In this document: one piece after another, positions 1-5,966 of the stretch | Layout of the letters: each line of letters begins with the position of its first letter | Numbering within the stretch: position 1 is the stretch's first letter | NCBI GenBank assembly: GCA_021815245.1 | Contig: JAKAHF010000122.1 | Span: 1 to 6,842 of the forward strand | Source: Actinomycetes bacterium | GTDB taxonomy: Bacteria > Actinomycetota > Thermoleophilia > RBG-16-64-13 | DNA length: 6,842 nucleotides | Reading direction: 5' to 3' | Translations under genes and position numbers: made by a program | The notes under the pieces: model-generated | Told to the model about the DNA's origin: nothing | The model's input: only the letters and a program-made list of their open reading frames with translations | Database searches by the model: none

Positions 1-79
1 AGACCAGGCTCACGCCGACTGCGATCACGGCCACGATGAGGCGACGCCGGCGGCTGTACACATGCCGTTGGTAAGGCAC
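1..79 (-). CDS. Possible N-terminus of a membrane or secreted protein, cut by window edge
   Basis: Reading leftwards from a GTG at 79-77 (or the in-frame GTG at 61-59), the frame stays open to the window edge. It encodes a short polar lead, then a basic run SRRRR, then a hydrophobic stretch LIVAVIAVGVSLV. This is the pattern of a signal peptide or signal anchor. The frame is the same as that of the exonuclease upstream but lies after its TAG stop, about 55 bp downstream. No good Shine-Dalgarno sequence precedes either GTG. Only about 26 codons are visible, so no family can be assigned. The same bases could instead belong to an attC site continuing off the edge, since a CCAAC motif lies just upstream, but I could not find a matching half. 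Confidence 0.35.
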   Translation of the reverse strand, partial: MPYQRHVYSRRRRLIVAVIAVGVSLV

Positions 80-133
80 GGGCAGCGGCAGTCCGCGCGT
101 GTGCAGGTCAGCTCGAGCTTGGTCTGTGGCTCG

Positions 134-1018
134 CTACGACTGCACCGGTGACTCATGAACCGCCACCAGGGCGGCGAAATCCCTCTCGCACAAAACCTGA
201 ATCTCTTGACCAGCCGCCGCCAATTCCTCAGCTCGTCTGTGCTTGGAGCTGAGTTCATGGCCGGCGAGTCGTGCCACATCCTGGTCACCCACGACAAGCA
301 TGGTCGTGTGCTTGTTGACTCCGCTCGCGACCTCACAGCCGAGGGCGGCGGCAAGATCAGCGGCAGTAGCGCGCGGGATGCTGAGGGCACCGGTAAAGAC
401 CACCACTTCTCCGAAGAGCGGGCCTTCGGGATTCCCCTCACGTTGTATCCGTTGCGCACAGCGGGATGAGGTCGTGTCGCCAATCGGCCTACGCACTCGC
501 GCAATCCAGTCGGCCATCGAGAGTCCCGATGCGGCGCACGCGGCGATCACAACTTGACCGGACGCCTTCGCATCCTCGAGCGCGTCATGATGCCCGAAGT
601 CATACCCGATGAGCCGGCACACGGAGGCAAGACCGTACCCTGAGTACGCGCACTCACTCCACGTGCGTCTTGCCACCAGAGAGGAGTCGAGCCACTGACA
701 GTCGGGCTTGGGCAAGCCGCACTTGTCGAACGCTTGCTGCAGGGCGACTCGGTCAAACGGGGTGTGCGAGACGACCACCCGACCCTCGAGCCATGCCATG
801 ATGCCGGAATGGAGATCCGAGAGCCGCGGAGCACCTTGGACCACCGGGAAGTCGATCCCATGGATGCGGACGTTCATGGGATGGAAGTACTCCTCGGGGT
901 CGACGTACGACCCCCACTCGTCGACCAGTTCCGATGCGGAGTAGCGTGCGAACCCGATCTGGCAGATGGAGGCATAGCTCGGGTTGGCCGTCTCGAAGTC
1001 GATTGCGATGAACTCCAT
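134..1018 (-). CDS. DEDDh 3'-5' exonuclease with C-terminal BRCT domain (DNA polymerase III epsilon-like)
   Basis: The protein is 294 aa. Residues 1-170 form an RNase T/DnaQ-type exonuclease domain. Its Exo I motif is IDFET (D7, E9), the Exo II acidic residue is D89 in SHTPFD, and the Exo III motif is HDALEDA with H144 and D149. That gives the complete DEDDh set, so two-metal 3'-5' exonuclease activity is expected. Residues about 200-285 form a BRCT-like domain beginning GPLFGEVVVFTG, with a downstream GVNKHTTMLVVG core as in DnaQ-BRCT and NAD-ligase-type BRCT domains. The frame is open upstream to 1102. I chose the ATG at 1018 because the exonuclease fold starts there and an AAGGGGGG Shine-Dalgarno lies about 8 nt upstream, right after the attC end GTTGGGA. 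The extra residues in the longer form fall inside the attC. It is the only gene of its cassette that can be seen. A role in repair or in degrading foreign DNA is inference. Confidence 0.92.
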   Translation of the reverse strand: MEFIAIDFETANPSYASICQIGFARYSASELVDEWGSYVDPEEYFHPMNVRIHGIDFPVVQGAPRLSDLHSGIMAWLEGRVVVSHTPFDRVALQQAFDKCGLPKPDCQWLDSSLVARRTWSECAYSGYGLASVCRLIGYDFGHHDALEDAKASGQVVIAACAASGLSMADWIARVRRPIGDTTSSRCAQRIQREGNPEGPLFGEVVVFTGALSIPRATAADLAAALGCEVASGVNKHTTMLVVGDQDVARLAGHELSSKHRRAEELAAAGQEIQVLCERDFAALVAVHESPVQS

Positions 1019-1033
1019 GGCTGGTGCCCCCCT

Positions 1034-1160
1034 TCCCAACGATCTTGCCGGTCGCTGGCGACCGAAGGCCGCGCGTGGCAACTGCTTGTCAGTCTTTGGC
1101 ACTCGACTGGGCTCCGGCGAGCGGAGAGCCAGGCGAGTCGCCTCATTCCCCAGGTTAGGC
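1034..1160 (-). other. Integron attC site (probable)
   Basis: On the minus strand the site begins with GCCTAAC, a perfect RYYYAAC (R''), and ends with GTTGGGA, which matches GTTRRRY except for the last base (R'). The R'' box contains the TAA stop of the DUF5131 gene, a common arrangement in cassettes, and R' sits 15 nt before the exonuclease start. The length of 127 bp is within the usual attC range. The interior folds locally, with a strong hairpin at 1107-1132 and short palindromes beside each end. The L boxes are harder to align than in the site at 6075-6157. The hairpin could instead act as a transcription end for the upstream genes, although no T-run follows it. Confidence 0.55.
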
Positions 1161-1877
1161 CACTCTCACCGCTCCGGGTGGCAGCTGGCTCCAGGTGCGG
1201 TCCTGCAGCATCCTGCCGGCGGCCTTCTTGCGCGTGCCACCCCATTGCTTGAAGAAGAACGGCACGCCTTCTTCAATGCAAGCATCACGTATCGAGCAAA
1301 CCCACTCCTGCCGCATCTGCCGAGCTCGAGGACCAGACTCGCCGCCCACAATCACCCAGTCAATCCCATCAAGGTTCAGGTCGGGCAGTGGTCCAAGAAG
1401 CGGCTCAATCGAAAGGAACTTGACCACCGAGTGGACTTCCCGGAGTCGTTCAACGCGACTCAGGCACGCATTGTCCTCAACGGTGACGCCCATCCACACG
1501 TTGTCGGGCCACGAGAGTAACGGAGCGATCTCGGCCAGTCGCTCCGCACGCTTGGTCAACAGTTGGTACGTGTGGCGGGGCGTGCGTTGCATCACGTCAA
1601 ACACACGTTTGATGAAGTCGACGGGTACCTCCTCGTGGAATAGGTCACCCATGGAGTTCACGAAGACCATCCGCGGCTTGGCCCATGAGAACGGCACGTC
1701 AAGCATGTGATCGTGCGTGCGCACGGCGAACCCGTCAACATAGTTGGGCTGTCCCATCGCCTGAAGCCGTCTGGCCATGCGCTCGGCATAGCAGTTGAGG
1801 CAGCCCGGGGATACCTTGGAGCAGCCGGTCACCGGGTTCCAGGTCACCTCAGTCCATTCGATCGTCGTGGCGCTCAC
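1155..1877 (-). CDS. DUF5131 / phage Gp37-Gp68 family three-Cys-motif protein
   Basis: The protein is 240 aa, full length for the family. It opens with TIEWTEVTWNPVTGC, followed by the family's cysteine motif C19-x6-C26-x2-C29 (CSKVSPGCLNCYAE). Further hallmarks are FVNSMGDLFHE, HTYQLLTKR, WMGVTVE, FLSIEPLLGPL, WVIVGGESGPRARQM and FFFKQWGG. The family is radical-SAM-like and distantly related to spore photoproduct lyase; its substrate is unknown. The start is the GTG at 1877, which overlaps the stop of tcmP by GTGA and implies translational coupling. The frame is open further upstream to 2093, but that stretch reads tcmP out of frame and is not coding. Its TAA stop lies inside an attC R'' box. 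The pairing with tcmP is the known arrangement for this family. Confidence 0.93.
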   Translation of the reverse strand: MSATTIEWTEVTWNPVTGCSKVSPGCLNCYAERMARRLQAMGQPNYVDGFAVRTHDHMLDVPFSWAKPRMVFVNSMGDLFHEEVPVDFIKRVFDVMQRTPRHTYQLLTKRAERLAEIAPLLSWPDNVWMGVTVEDNACLSRVERLREVHSVVKFLSIEPLLGPLPDLNLDGIDWVIVGGESGPRARQMRQEWVCSIRDACIEEGVPFFFKQWGGTRKKAAGRMLQDRTWSQLPPGAVRVA

Positions 1878-2797
1878 TGTCGATCCAGGCCCCTCACTAT
1901 ATGGTTCGCAATCCTGAGTGCGGCACTCTGCGCTGCGCTGCTGCGGCTCGAGACACCCATGACCAGCGCGAAGAGCGGCGCACCTTTGCTGTTCCTGAGT
2001 ATCCCAGCATTCGACACTGCAGGGAATGCGACCTGCAGGCGTCGCCGGATGTACTTGACGACATGGTCGGTTGATGCGTCTTTGACCGGGCAATCCTCAT
2101 CGCCGTCAAGAAGCGACTGCTGCCCGCTGGAACGGTAGAACTCGTCGTACCAATCGGACGTCCCAAACACCTTGTCCAGTCGCGCTCTCCACGCACCACG
2201 AACCTGGCCGCTGTTGGTCATCATGCGCATAACGCCGCCCAAGGGGAACAGATACCACACGTCACAGGCGCCCGTCCCGGCGAGGCGCTGGATCGTGCTC
2301 CAGGTGACTTCCAGACCGTACGGATCGAGAAACACCACCGACCGCGTCTTGGCCCAGTCGGTATTCGCTGTGTACTGGTCAAGAGCGTCGTTGGCATCCC
2401 CGCAGACTACGGTTACGGCGGGCTGAAGCTCGGGGAAGTCCGACGAGACAATAGACTCCAGCTCCCGGCACGACGGCTCGTCCACGTCCATGAAGACGAA
2501 GCGATCGAATGACCTGGTGGATTTCGAGGAAGCGATCAAGGCACGGATTGCCGAGCCAATGAGAAACTCCTCAGTATCAACTCGCTCCGATTCGTCGCCA
2601 AAGAACGACCGTAGTTCCACGGCGGCGACGGTCGCGTCACCGGCAGTCCTAAGCGCCTGCCTGCCTTCACCTGCGAAAGAATCACCCTAGTGCAAGGTGT
2701 ACCAGGACTGATTCTGCATCACCCGAAGATAGGCGGCGACGTAGCGCTCGACGCAGTCAAGTTTCGACTCGCTCCAAGTGCCACCGAACCGGCGCAT
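1874..2797 (-). CDS. tcmP: Three-Cys-motif partner protein TcmP, interrupted by an in-frame amber codon
   Basis: The full gene reads from ATG 2797 (Shine-Dalgarno AGGAAAGGGGGGG 6 nt upstream) for 307 codons. The N-terminus MRRFGGTWSESKLDCVERYVAAYLR matches the usual FGG-W-x-x-K-L opening of TcmP. Codon 37 (2689-2687) is TAG. The frame resumes as GDSFAGEGRQAL, which is the family's Y-[IV]-D-x-F-A-G-x-G motif, so the amber stands where the tyrosine is expected and glycine stands where I or V is expected. Downstream are RFVFMDVD (99-106), CGDAND (132-137), FLDPYG (156-161) and YLFPLGGVMR. The fold is methyltransferase-like and the function unknown. Without readthrough, the largest ORF starts at GTG 2620 and lacks motif I. 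Possible explanations are a nonsense mutation, a sequence error, or suppression. TAG is also the stop of the exonuclease gene here, so a general reassignment of TAG is unlikely. The gene is coupled to the DUF5131 gene by a 4-nt overlap. Confidence 0.88.
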
Positions 2798-2827
2798 TTT
2801 GCACCCCCCCTTTCCTCTCCTGTCAGC

Positions 2828-2949
2828 CTAGCAACTCGATCGGACAGGAAACGCGGCAAGGGCTCAGGGGAATGGGCTAGCGCTGAAAAATGGCTGGGTG
2901 CGAGTGCTCTGGAGCGACTGCTCGCCGCCCTCACTCCTTGAGTTGGTAG
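2828..2949. other. Candidate degenerate attC between the four-Cys gene and tcmP
   Basis: The ends CTAGCAACTC (2828-2837) and GAGTTGGTAG (2940-2949) are inverted copies matching at 9 of 10 positions. Inside them, GG..GCGGC-AG elements are also roughly inverted. One end overlaps the last codons of the four-Cys gene, and the other lies about 30 bp before the tcmP start. The ends resemble RYYYAAC/GTTRRRY only loosely, so this may be a decayed attC or chance. A second inverted repeat, CCTGTC (2819-2824) and GACAGG (2843-2848), lies just upstream of the tcmP Shine-Dalgarno and could be an operator. No promoter is evident. Confidence 0.3.
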
Positions 2950-3317
2950 TAGGCGAACTTAGCCCTGTAGTTGAGGCCGCCGCAGAATTGGCACTCCTGA
3001 GAGCTTCCATCGACGATGAACTCCCGCATGCCACAATCCGAATGGCAGACAGCGTAGGCGATCTTCAGCGTCTTTGGGAACGTCACGTTCTCAACCTGCG
3101 GATAATCAAACGGTTCCTGCCGGCATCTGGCGAGAGAGCGCAAATGCGCGACATACGAACTTCTGTTCTCAGACCCTGGTGCGAGTGCGTTCAGGTTCTT
3201 CAGGATGGCATCGAGCAGTTCTGGAATGTTCTCGTCGACGCCGTCTCCTCTCTGCGACTCCTCATCGACCCGGTGGCGCTTTGAGCTTCTGCGGAAGAGG
3301 TCGCGAGGATTCCCCAT
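2931..3317 (-). CDS. Hypothetical protein with C-terminal four-cysteine (zinc-ribbon-like) cluster
   Basis: The protein is 128 aa and I do not recognise its family. Residues 1-30 are basic and polar (RRSSKRHRVDEESQRGD), and residues 30-48 look helical (IPELLDAILKNLNAL). The C-terminal part carries C91-x3-C95 and C109-x2-C112 within YAVCHSDCGMREF and SSQECQFCGGL, spaced as in a small zinc ribbon, and ends in aromatic and basic residues (AKFAYYQLKE). The start is the ATG at 3317, preceded by GGGGAGGG with a 5-nt spacer. The frame is open upstream to 3749, but that part is the antisense-like shadow of the coiled-coil gene. The gene lies 133 bp ahead of tcmP on the same strand, so it may belong to the same cassette. 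Nucleic-acid or protein binding through the metal site is inference. Confidence 0.72.
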   Translation of the reverse strand: MGNPRDLFRRSSKRHRVDEESQRGDGVDENIPELLDAILKNLNALAPGSENRSSYVAHLRSLARCRQEPFDYPQVENVTFPKTLKIAYAVCHSDCGMREFIVDGSSQECQFCGGLNYRAKFAYYQLKE

Positions 3318-3326
3318 AGTAGCCCT

Positions 3327-3405
3327 CCCCAACGTTGTTGCGCGTGACCTGCAAACGGGCCCTGCCCGCCTTGAAGCCGAGAATACCTCACCCGGCCGGT
3401 TTGTC
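3327..3405 (-). other. Candidate degenerate attC after the coiled-coil gene
   Basis: On the minus strand GTTGGGG (3333-3327) resembles R' GTTRRRY with only the last base off. It lies 9 nt before the start of the four-Cys gene and runs into that gene's Shine-Dalgarno. The other end, GACAAAC (3405-3399), overlaps the last codons of the coiled-coil gene and is a poor RYYYAAC. A CGGGC-AGG-GCCCG hairpin sits near the centre. Position and length (79 bp) fit an attC. Box conservation is weak, so this is tentative. Confidence 0.33.
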
Positions 3406-4383
3406 GGAGTCGACGCGCTCGGGCGACGCAGCGGTGCCCTTCTTGCGATGGAGCAGTGAGCCAACCGCGCCCGCCGCGTCGGCTGCTTTCCCCAAAGCCG
3501 CCCGTTCCACGGCCGACAAGACCCGAGGCTGCTTGGGAGCGCCGTCGCCGTCGATGTCGACCGCGCGCAAGGCCTCGGCCGCTTGGTCGAAGGTCTTCGC
3601 GCCGAAACGACGGGCGGCATCGACACCTTCCGTACTCTTGGTGACCACCTTGTCTCGCACTTCCGTGGCTGCCTGCGCCCATCGCTTCGCCTCGGATGTG
3701 TGACTGCCGGACTCGATCCCGAGCCGTTCACGGAAGTCGCCGACATCACTCGCGACCCGCTTGCTCCACCGCACCGCGGCCGGCGAGTCGAACGGGTTGA
3801 GCAGCACCTTCGCGTTCGCCTTCTGGACGGTCTCGTCCATCTGCGTGAGCAGGCGGGCGGTGCTCCGGGTGATGAGTTCGAGGCGGTTCTGCCGGGCTAT
3901 CGTCACCCCGAGGCGGTGCCGGTCAATCTCCTCCGGCGAGGCGTCGAGCACTCGGTCGAGTTCGAGCACTGAGATGCCGTTCCGAAGCTGGAAGCAGCGT
4001 GCGAGGACCGCGAGCCATTCCCGGACCTTCGGTGCGGCGTCCTCGGTCGCCTTGGCGACATCGCAGAGGTCTGCCTTCTTCTCCAGCTTCTTCGCGATGG
4101 CGTCGAGTTGGCGGACCGCGTACGCCTGGGTGCTCGCGATGGTCATCGAGGTCGCCTGGACCTTCGACCACGTGACCTCCGAGACTCGCCCGACGTGCTC
4201 ACGGACGGTCAAGGCCTCCTCGATGATCAGTTCCGCTCCGATCATGTCCGCAAACACTGCATCCTTCTGGTTGCGAAGGATGTCGTCGACCTTCTCGCTG
4301 ATCTCTTGCAGGTACTCGACGATCTCGTCCATCTGCTGCTGCATCATGGTCGACAACGCCGCCAGTGCCATCGGGCCGCTCAT
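3388..4383 (-). CDS. Coiled-coil hypothetical protein, downstream partner of the 118-aa protein
   Basis: The protein is 331 aa, starting at ATG 4383; the frame is also open to a TTG at 4434. It is rich in helix. After SGPMALAALSTMMQQQ come a heptad-like stretch MDEIVEYLQEISEKVDDILRNQK, an IIEEALTVREHVGRVSEVTWSKV block, QLDAIAKKLEKKADL, and VREWLAVLARCFQLRNGISVLELDRVLD. The C-terminal ~60 residues are low-complexity, Ala/Lys/Pro-rich and probably disordered. There is no signal peptide or catalytic motif. From memory, related proteins have the upstream 118-aa region and this region as one chain; I cannot confirm that here. No Shine-Dalgarno precedes ATG 4383. Instead a 159-bp palindrome separates the two ORFs, and deleting it restores an ATGA overlap that would couple them. 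Expression now may depend on the palindrome's effect on translation. The function is unknown. Confidence 0.82.
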   Translation of the reverse strand: MSGPMALAALSTMMQQQMDEIVEYLQEISEKVDDILRNQKDAVFADMIGAELIIEEALTVREHVGRVSEVTWSKVQATSMTIASTQAYAVRQLDAIAKKLEKKADLCDVAKATEDAAPKVREWLAVLARCFQLRNGISVLELDRVLDASPEEIDRHRLGVTIARQNRLELITRSTARLLTQMDETVQKANAKVLLNPFDSPAAVRWSKRVASDVGDFRERLGIESGSHTSEAKRWAQAATEVRDKVVTKSTEGVDAARRFGAKTFDQAAEALRAVDIDGDGAPKQPRVLSAVERAALGKAADAAGAVGSLLHRKKGTAASPERVDSDKPAG

Positions 4384-4542
4384 AGGCTGCTGAGCGACGA
4401 CGTTTCGCCGCGAGGATGCGATCAGCACGCGCAAGACAAGGACGCAAAGAGCCCTAGTAGCAGCGCTACTTGGGCGACTGAGGACGCCGTATGGTGCCGC
4501 TCAGCGCGTCCTCGCGGCCGGGACTTCGTTGTTCGGCAGCCT
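4384..4542. repeat. 159-bp imperfect palindrome flanked by CAT direct repeats (MITE-like or attC-like insertion)
   Basis: The outer arms 4384-4420 and 4505-4542 pair along their whole length: 30 Watson-Crick pairs, 6 G-T pairs, one mismatch (4401/4525) and one bulge (4519). The middle is weakly paired. The tip is an 11-bp hairpin with one mismatch and a 3-nt loop (4451-4461 with 4465-4475). All six G-T pairs read as G-T on the plus strand, and would be A-C on the minus strand. The exact palindrome ends abut CAT on both sides (4381-4383 and 4543-4545), like a 3-bp target duplication. No ORF of note lies inside. It could be a non-autonomous mobile element, a structured RNA on the plus strand, or a highly diverged attC. 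The GTTRRRY end needed for the last is missing. Confidence 0.78.
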
Positions 4543-4898
4543 CATTGGAGCGCTGCCGGACCCTGCGCGATCTGGAGCCACTGCTTGATCTCACCGGGCT
4601 TGCCGATCATCGCGTGGCTGACTCCGGGAGTCTTGGTCGGCGTGAGGCCGTACTTCTTGATCGCTTCCGCGGATTCCTTGGTCAGCTTTACCCAGCGGCC
4701 GGAGTTCTCGGCGAGTTTCGAGCCGGCTTTGGTCGCGGCTCCACCGGTGCCGATAAGAGGCCCGAGACGGGCCAGGTCGAGATCCTTGGACGGGATCCGG
4801 TTCAGGCCTTGGTCAAGGAGGAAGCGCTCGGCATCCGTCGGATTAGTGATGACCGCCAGGCCCTCTCCGTCGGCGAGTAGCTGGATGTCCGTGTTCAT
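4542..4898 (-). CDS. Hypothetical protein, 118 aa, upstream partner of the coiled-coil protein
   Basis: The start ATG 4898 is preceded by GGGAAGGGG with a 4-nt spacer, directly after the R' end of the attC at 4912-4995. The protein has an N-terminal LLADGEGLAVITNPTDAERFLLDQGL segment and a Gly/Ala-rich LGPLIGTGGAATKAGSKLAENSGRWVKLTKESAEAIKKYG segment. It then has TPGVSHAMIGKPGEIKQWLQI and ends GPAALQ. There is no TM segment or catalytic motif. I recall this block as the N-terminal part of longer actinobacterial-type hypothetical proteins that continue into the coiled-coil region found just downstream. Here the two are separate ORFs in different frames. The TGA stop uses the first base of the inserted palindrome, which happens to regenerate the stop. 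The function is unknown. Confidence 0.83.
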   Translation of the reverse strand: MNTDIQLLADGEGLAVITNPTDAERFLLDQGLNRIPSKDLDLARLGPLIGTGGAATKAGSKLAENSGRWVKLTKESAEAIKKYGLTPTKTPGVSHAMIGKPGEIKQWLQIAQGPAALQ

Positions 4899-4911
4899 CG
4901 GTCCCCTTCCC

Positions 4912-4995
4912 GCCTAAACCTCCTACGCATGAGCGGCGGCCCATCCCCCCCGCGTCACTCTGGTTCGTGCCGTCCACTCAATGCGCATGCGAAGC
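4912..4995 (-). other. Integron attC site with decayed ends
   Basis: On the minus strand, the left arm GCGCAT-T-GAGTGG-A-CGGC pairs with the right arm GCCGCCGCTCATGCGT. The left arm carries two extra bases at the same two places as the site at 6075-6157. This paired L'/L'' structure with two extra-helical bases is diagnostic of attC. The terminal boxes are damaged: R'' is GCTTCGC instead of RYYYAAC, and R' is GTTTAGGC, i.e. GTTAGGC with one extra T. It lies 13 nt before the 118-aa gene. The 119 bp between this site and the next gene (4996-5114) hold nothing I can recognise. Confidence 0.77.
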
Positions 4996-5114
4996 GCACC
5001 AGAAGGAACCCCCCGTCCCACGAATGCACGACGCGGTGCTTGCCGACAGGCCCCTCACATTTCCGACGCGTGGACCGTCTGTCCAACAACGATTCAGTCG
5101 GCCAGCGGCTGCCG

Positions 5115-5966
5115 CTAGTCTGGCGGCTCTGCCACAGTCAAGAAGCTGGGCTTCTCCTGGTAGGCACTAAGCCGACCATTGTAGTCCCGCAAAGTCCTCG
5201 CGATTTCCGACTCATCCTGACTCTCGAGCGTCTCGATCAACTGGAGACCCCTGAACTGCAGGTCGATCTCGCTGCTCGATGGTGGCTTGGTGACCAACGT
5301 GGTCGGCCCGGAGTACCCACATTGGACACTAAAGACGCTTGTCGACTGGAAGTGACGACCAAGGTGAGCGTAGTCGACGACGATGGCAACGGGGTAGTAC
5401 CAGCTACCCACTGGCGTGAGCATCACAGGGACACCAGAATCGTCGGATGCCGGCAAGTCGCGGCAAGCCTTCGTGAGCATCGCGGCCACACGAGTGCGGA
5501 GCTTGGCCTCGAGCAAAGGAGCCCCCGGCCAGTCAAAGCTAGGCGGCTCAATTGCATCCATTACGCCGTCGTTCAAGTCAGTGTCGGGACATATAACCTT
5601 CGCCGCCTGCACCACAAAGGCGGGATCCGACGAGACAATTCGGATTCGGTCCTGACTGCGATCTATGTCGAACACCCACGTTGGGGTGTTGACAGCACTG
5701 AACTGCGCCTGGTTGAGACGAAGTGCATCTGCTGTCAGACTCACATACCATGCAGTCACGCCCAACAGGAGAAGCCCTGAGACGAATCCGGCCGCCTGCA
5801 TTATCGCCTTGCGTGCTTCCAGCCACTGACTCGCTCGGACTAAGATCCCAGCCGACTCTGCACTCGTTTGCTCGCCAGCACTGGGTGCGGACTCTCCTGC
5901 TTCGTGGGCTTCATTCCCTCCCACAGATCTTGCCTTCGTGCTCGTCTTTGCGTTCTTCCTGTTCAT
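5115..5966 (-). CDS. Single-pass membrane protein of unknown function
   Basis: The protein is 283 aa. Residues 1-40 are hydrophilic and low in complexity, with Lys-rich then Ala/Glu/Ser-rich segments (MNRKNAKTSTKARS...). Residues about 55-76 (IMQAAGFVSGLLLLGVTAWYVS) form one membrane span, preceded by basic residues (ARK), so the N-terminus is probably cytoplasmic and the remainder outside. After the span a helix (LTADALRLNQAQ) leads into a beta-rich domain (TPTWVFDIDRSQDRIRIVSSDPAFVVQAAKVICPD). There are three cysteines in the C-terminal domain and no catalytic motif that I recognise. The start ATG 5966 has a weak GGTGG upstream and overlaps the stop of a small upstream frame by ATGA. It is the main gene of the cassette between the attC sites at 6075 and 4995. 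Confidence 0.82.
   Translation of the reverse strand: MNRKNAKTSTKARSVGGNEAHEAGESAPSAGEQTSAESAGILVRASQWLEARKAIMQAAGFVSGLLLLGVTAWYVSLTADALRLNQAQFSAVNTPTWVFDIDRSQDRIRIVSSDPAFVVQAAKVICPDTDLNDGVMDAIEPPSFDWPGAPLLEAKLRTRVAAMLTKACRDLPASDDSGVPVMLTPVGSWYYPVAIVVDYAHLGRHFQSTSVFSVQCGYSGPTTLVTKPPSSSEIDLQFRGLQLIETLESQDESEIARTLRDYNGRLSAYQEKPSFLTVAEPPD

Noticed and set aside
25..504. Cysteine-rich minus-strand ORF near the left edge
   Set aside because: It is largely a shadow of the exonuclease. The Cys-rich tail comes from the same bases as the more convincing hydrophobic N-terminus in another frame.
1019..1102. Longer start for the exonuclease
   Set aside because: These codons fall inside the attC and before the SD; the exonuclease fold begins at the ATG at 1018.
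1107..1132. Rho-independent terminator after the DUF5131 gene
   Set aside because: A good hairpin is present, but no T-tract follows on either strand. It is better explained as secondary structure within the attC.
1155..2093. Longer start for the DUF5131 gene
   Set aside because: The extra 72 codons overlap tcmP out of frame and show no family similarity. The GTG at 1877 overlaps the tcmP stop and begins just before the family's TIEWT motif.
2931..3749. A 272-aa minus-strand ORF
   Set aside because: Only the last 128 codons (from 3317) look coding. The upstream part is Arg/Ser/Pro-rich shadow sequence overlapping the coiled-coil gene in another frame, and a good SD precedes 3317.
4384..4542. 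Calling the 159-bp palindrome a true attC
   Set aside because: The best R''-like box is GCCGAAC and its partner is GCTCAGC. The essential GTT is absent and the symmetric ends extend beyond these boxes, so it is kept as an unclassified palindrome.
4108..4917. Long plus-strand ORFs (269 aa here, 283 aa at 4929-5780, and others)
   Set aside because: They are antisense to well-supported minus-strand genes, with Arg/Pro/Ser-rich composition and no recognisable motifs. Such open antisense frames are common in GC-rich DNA.
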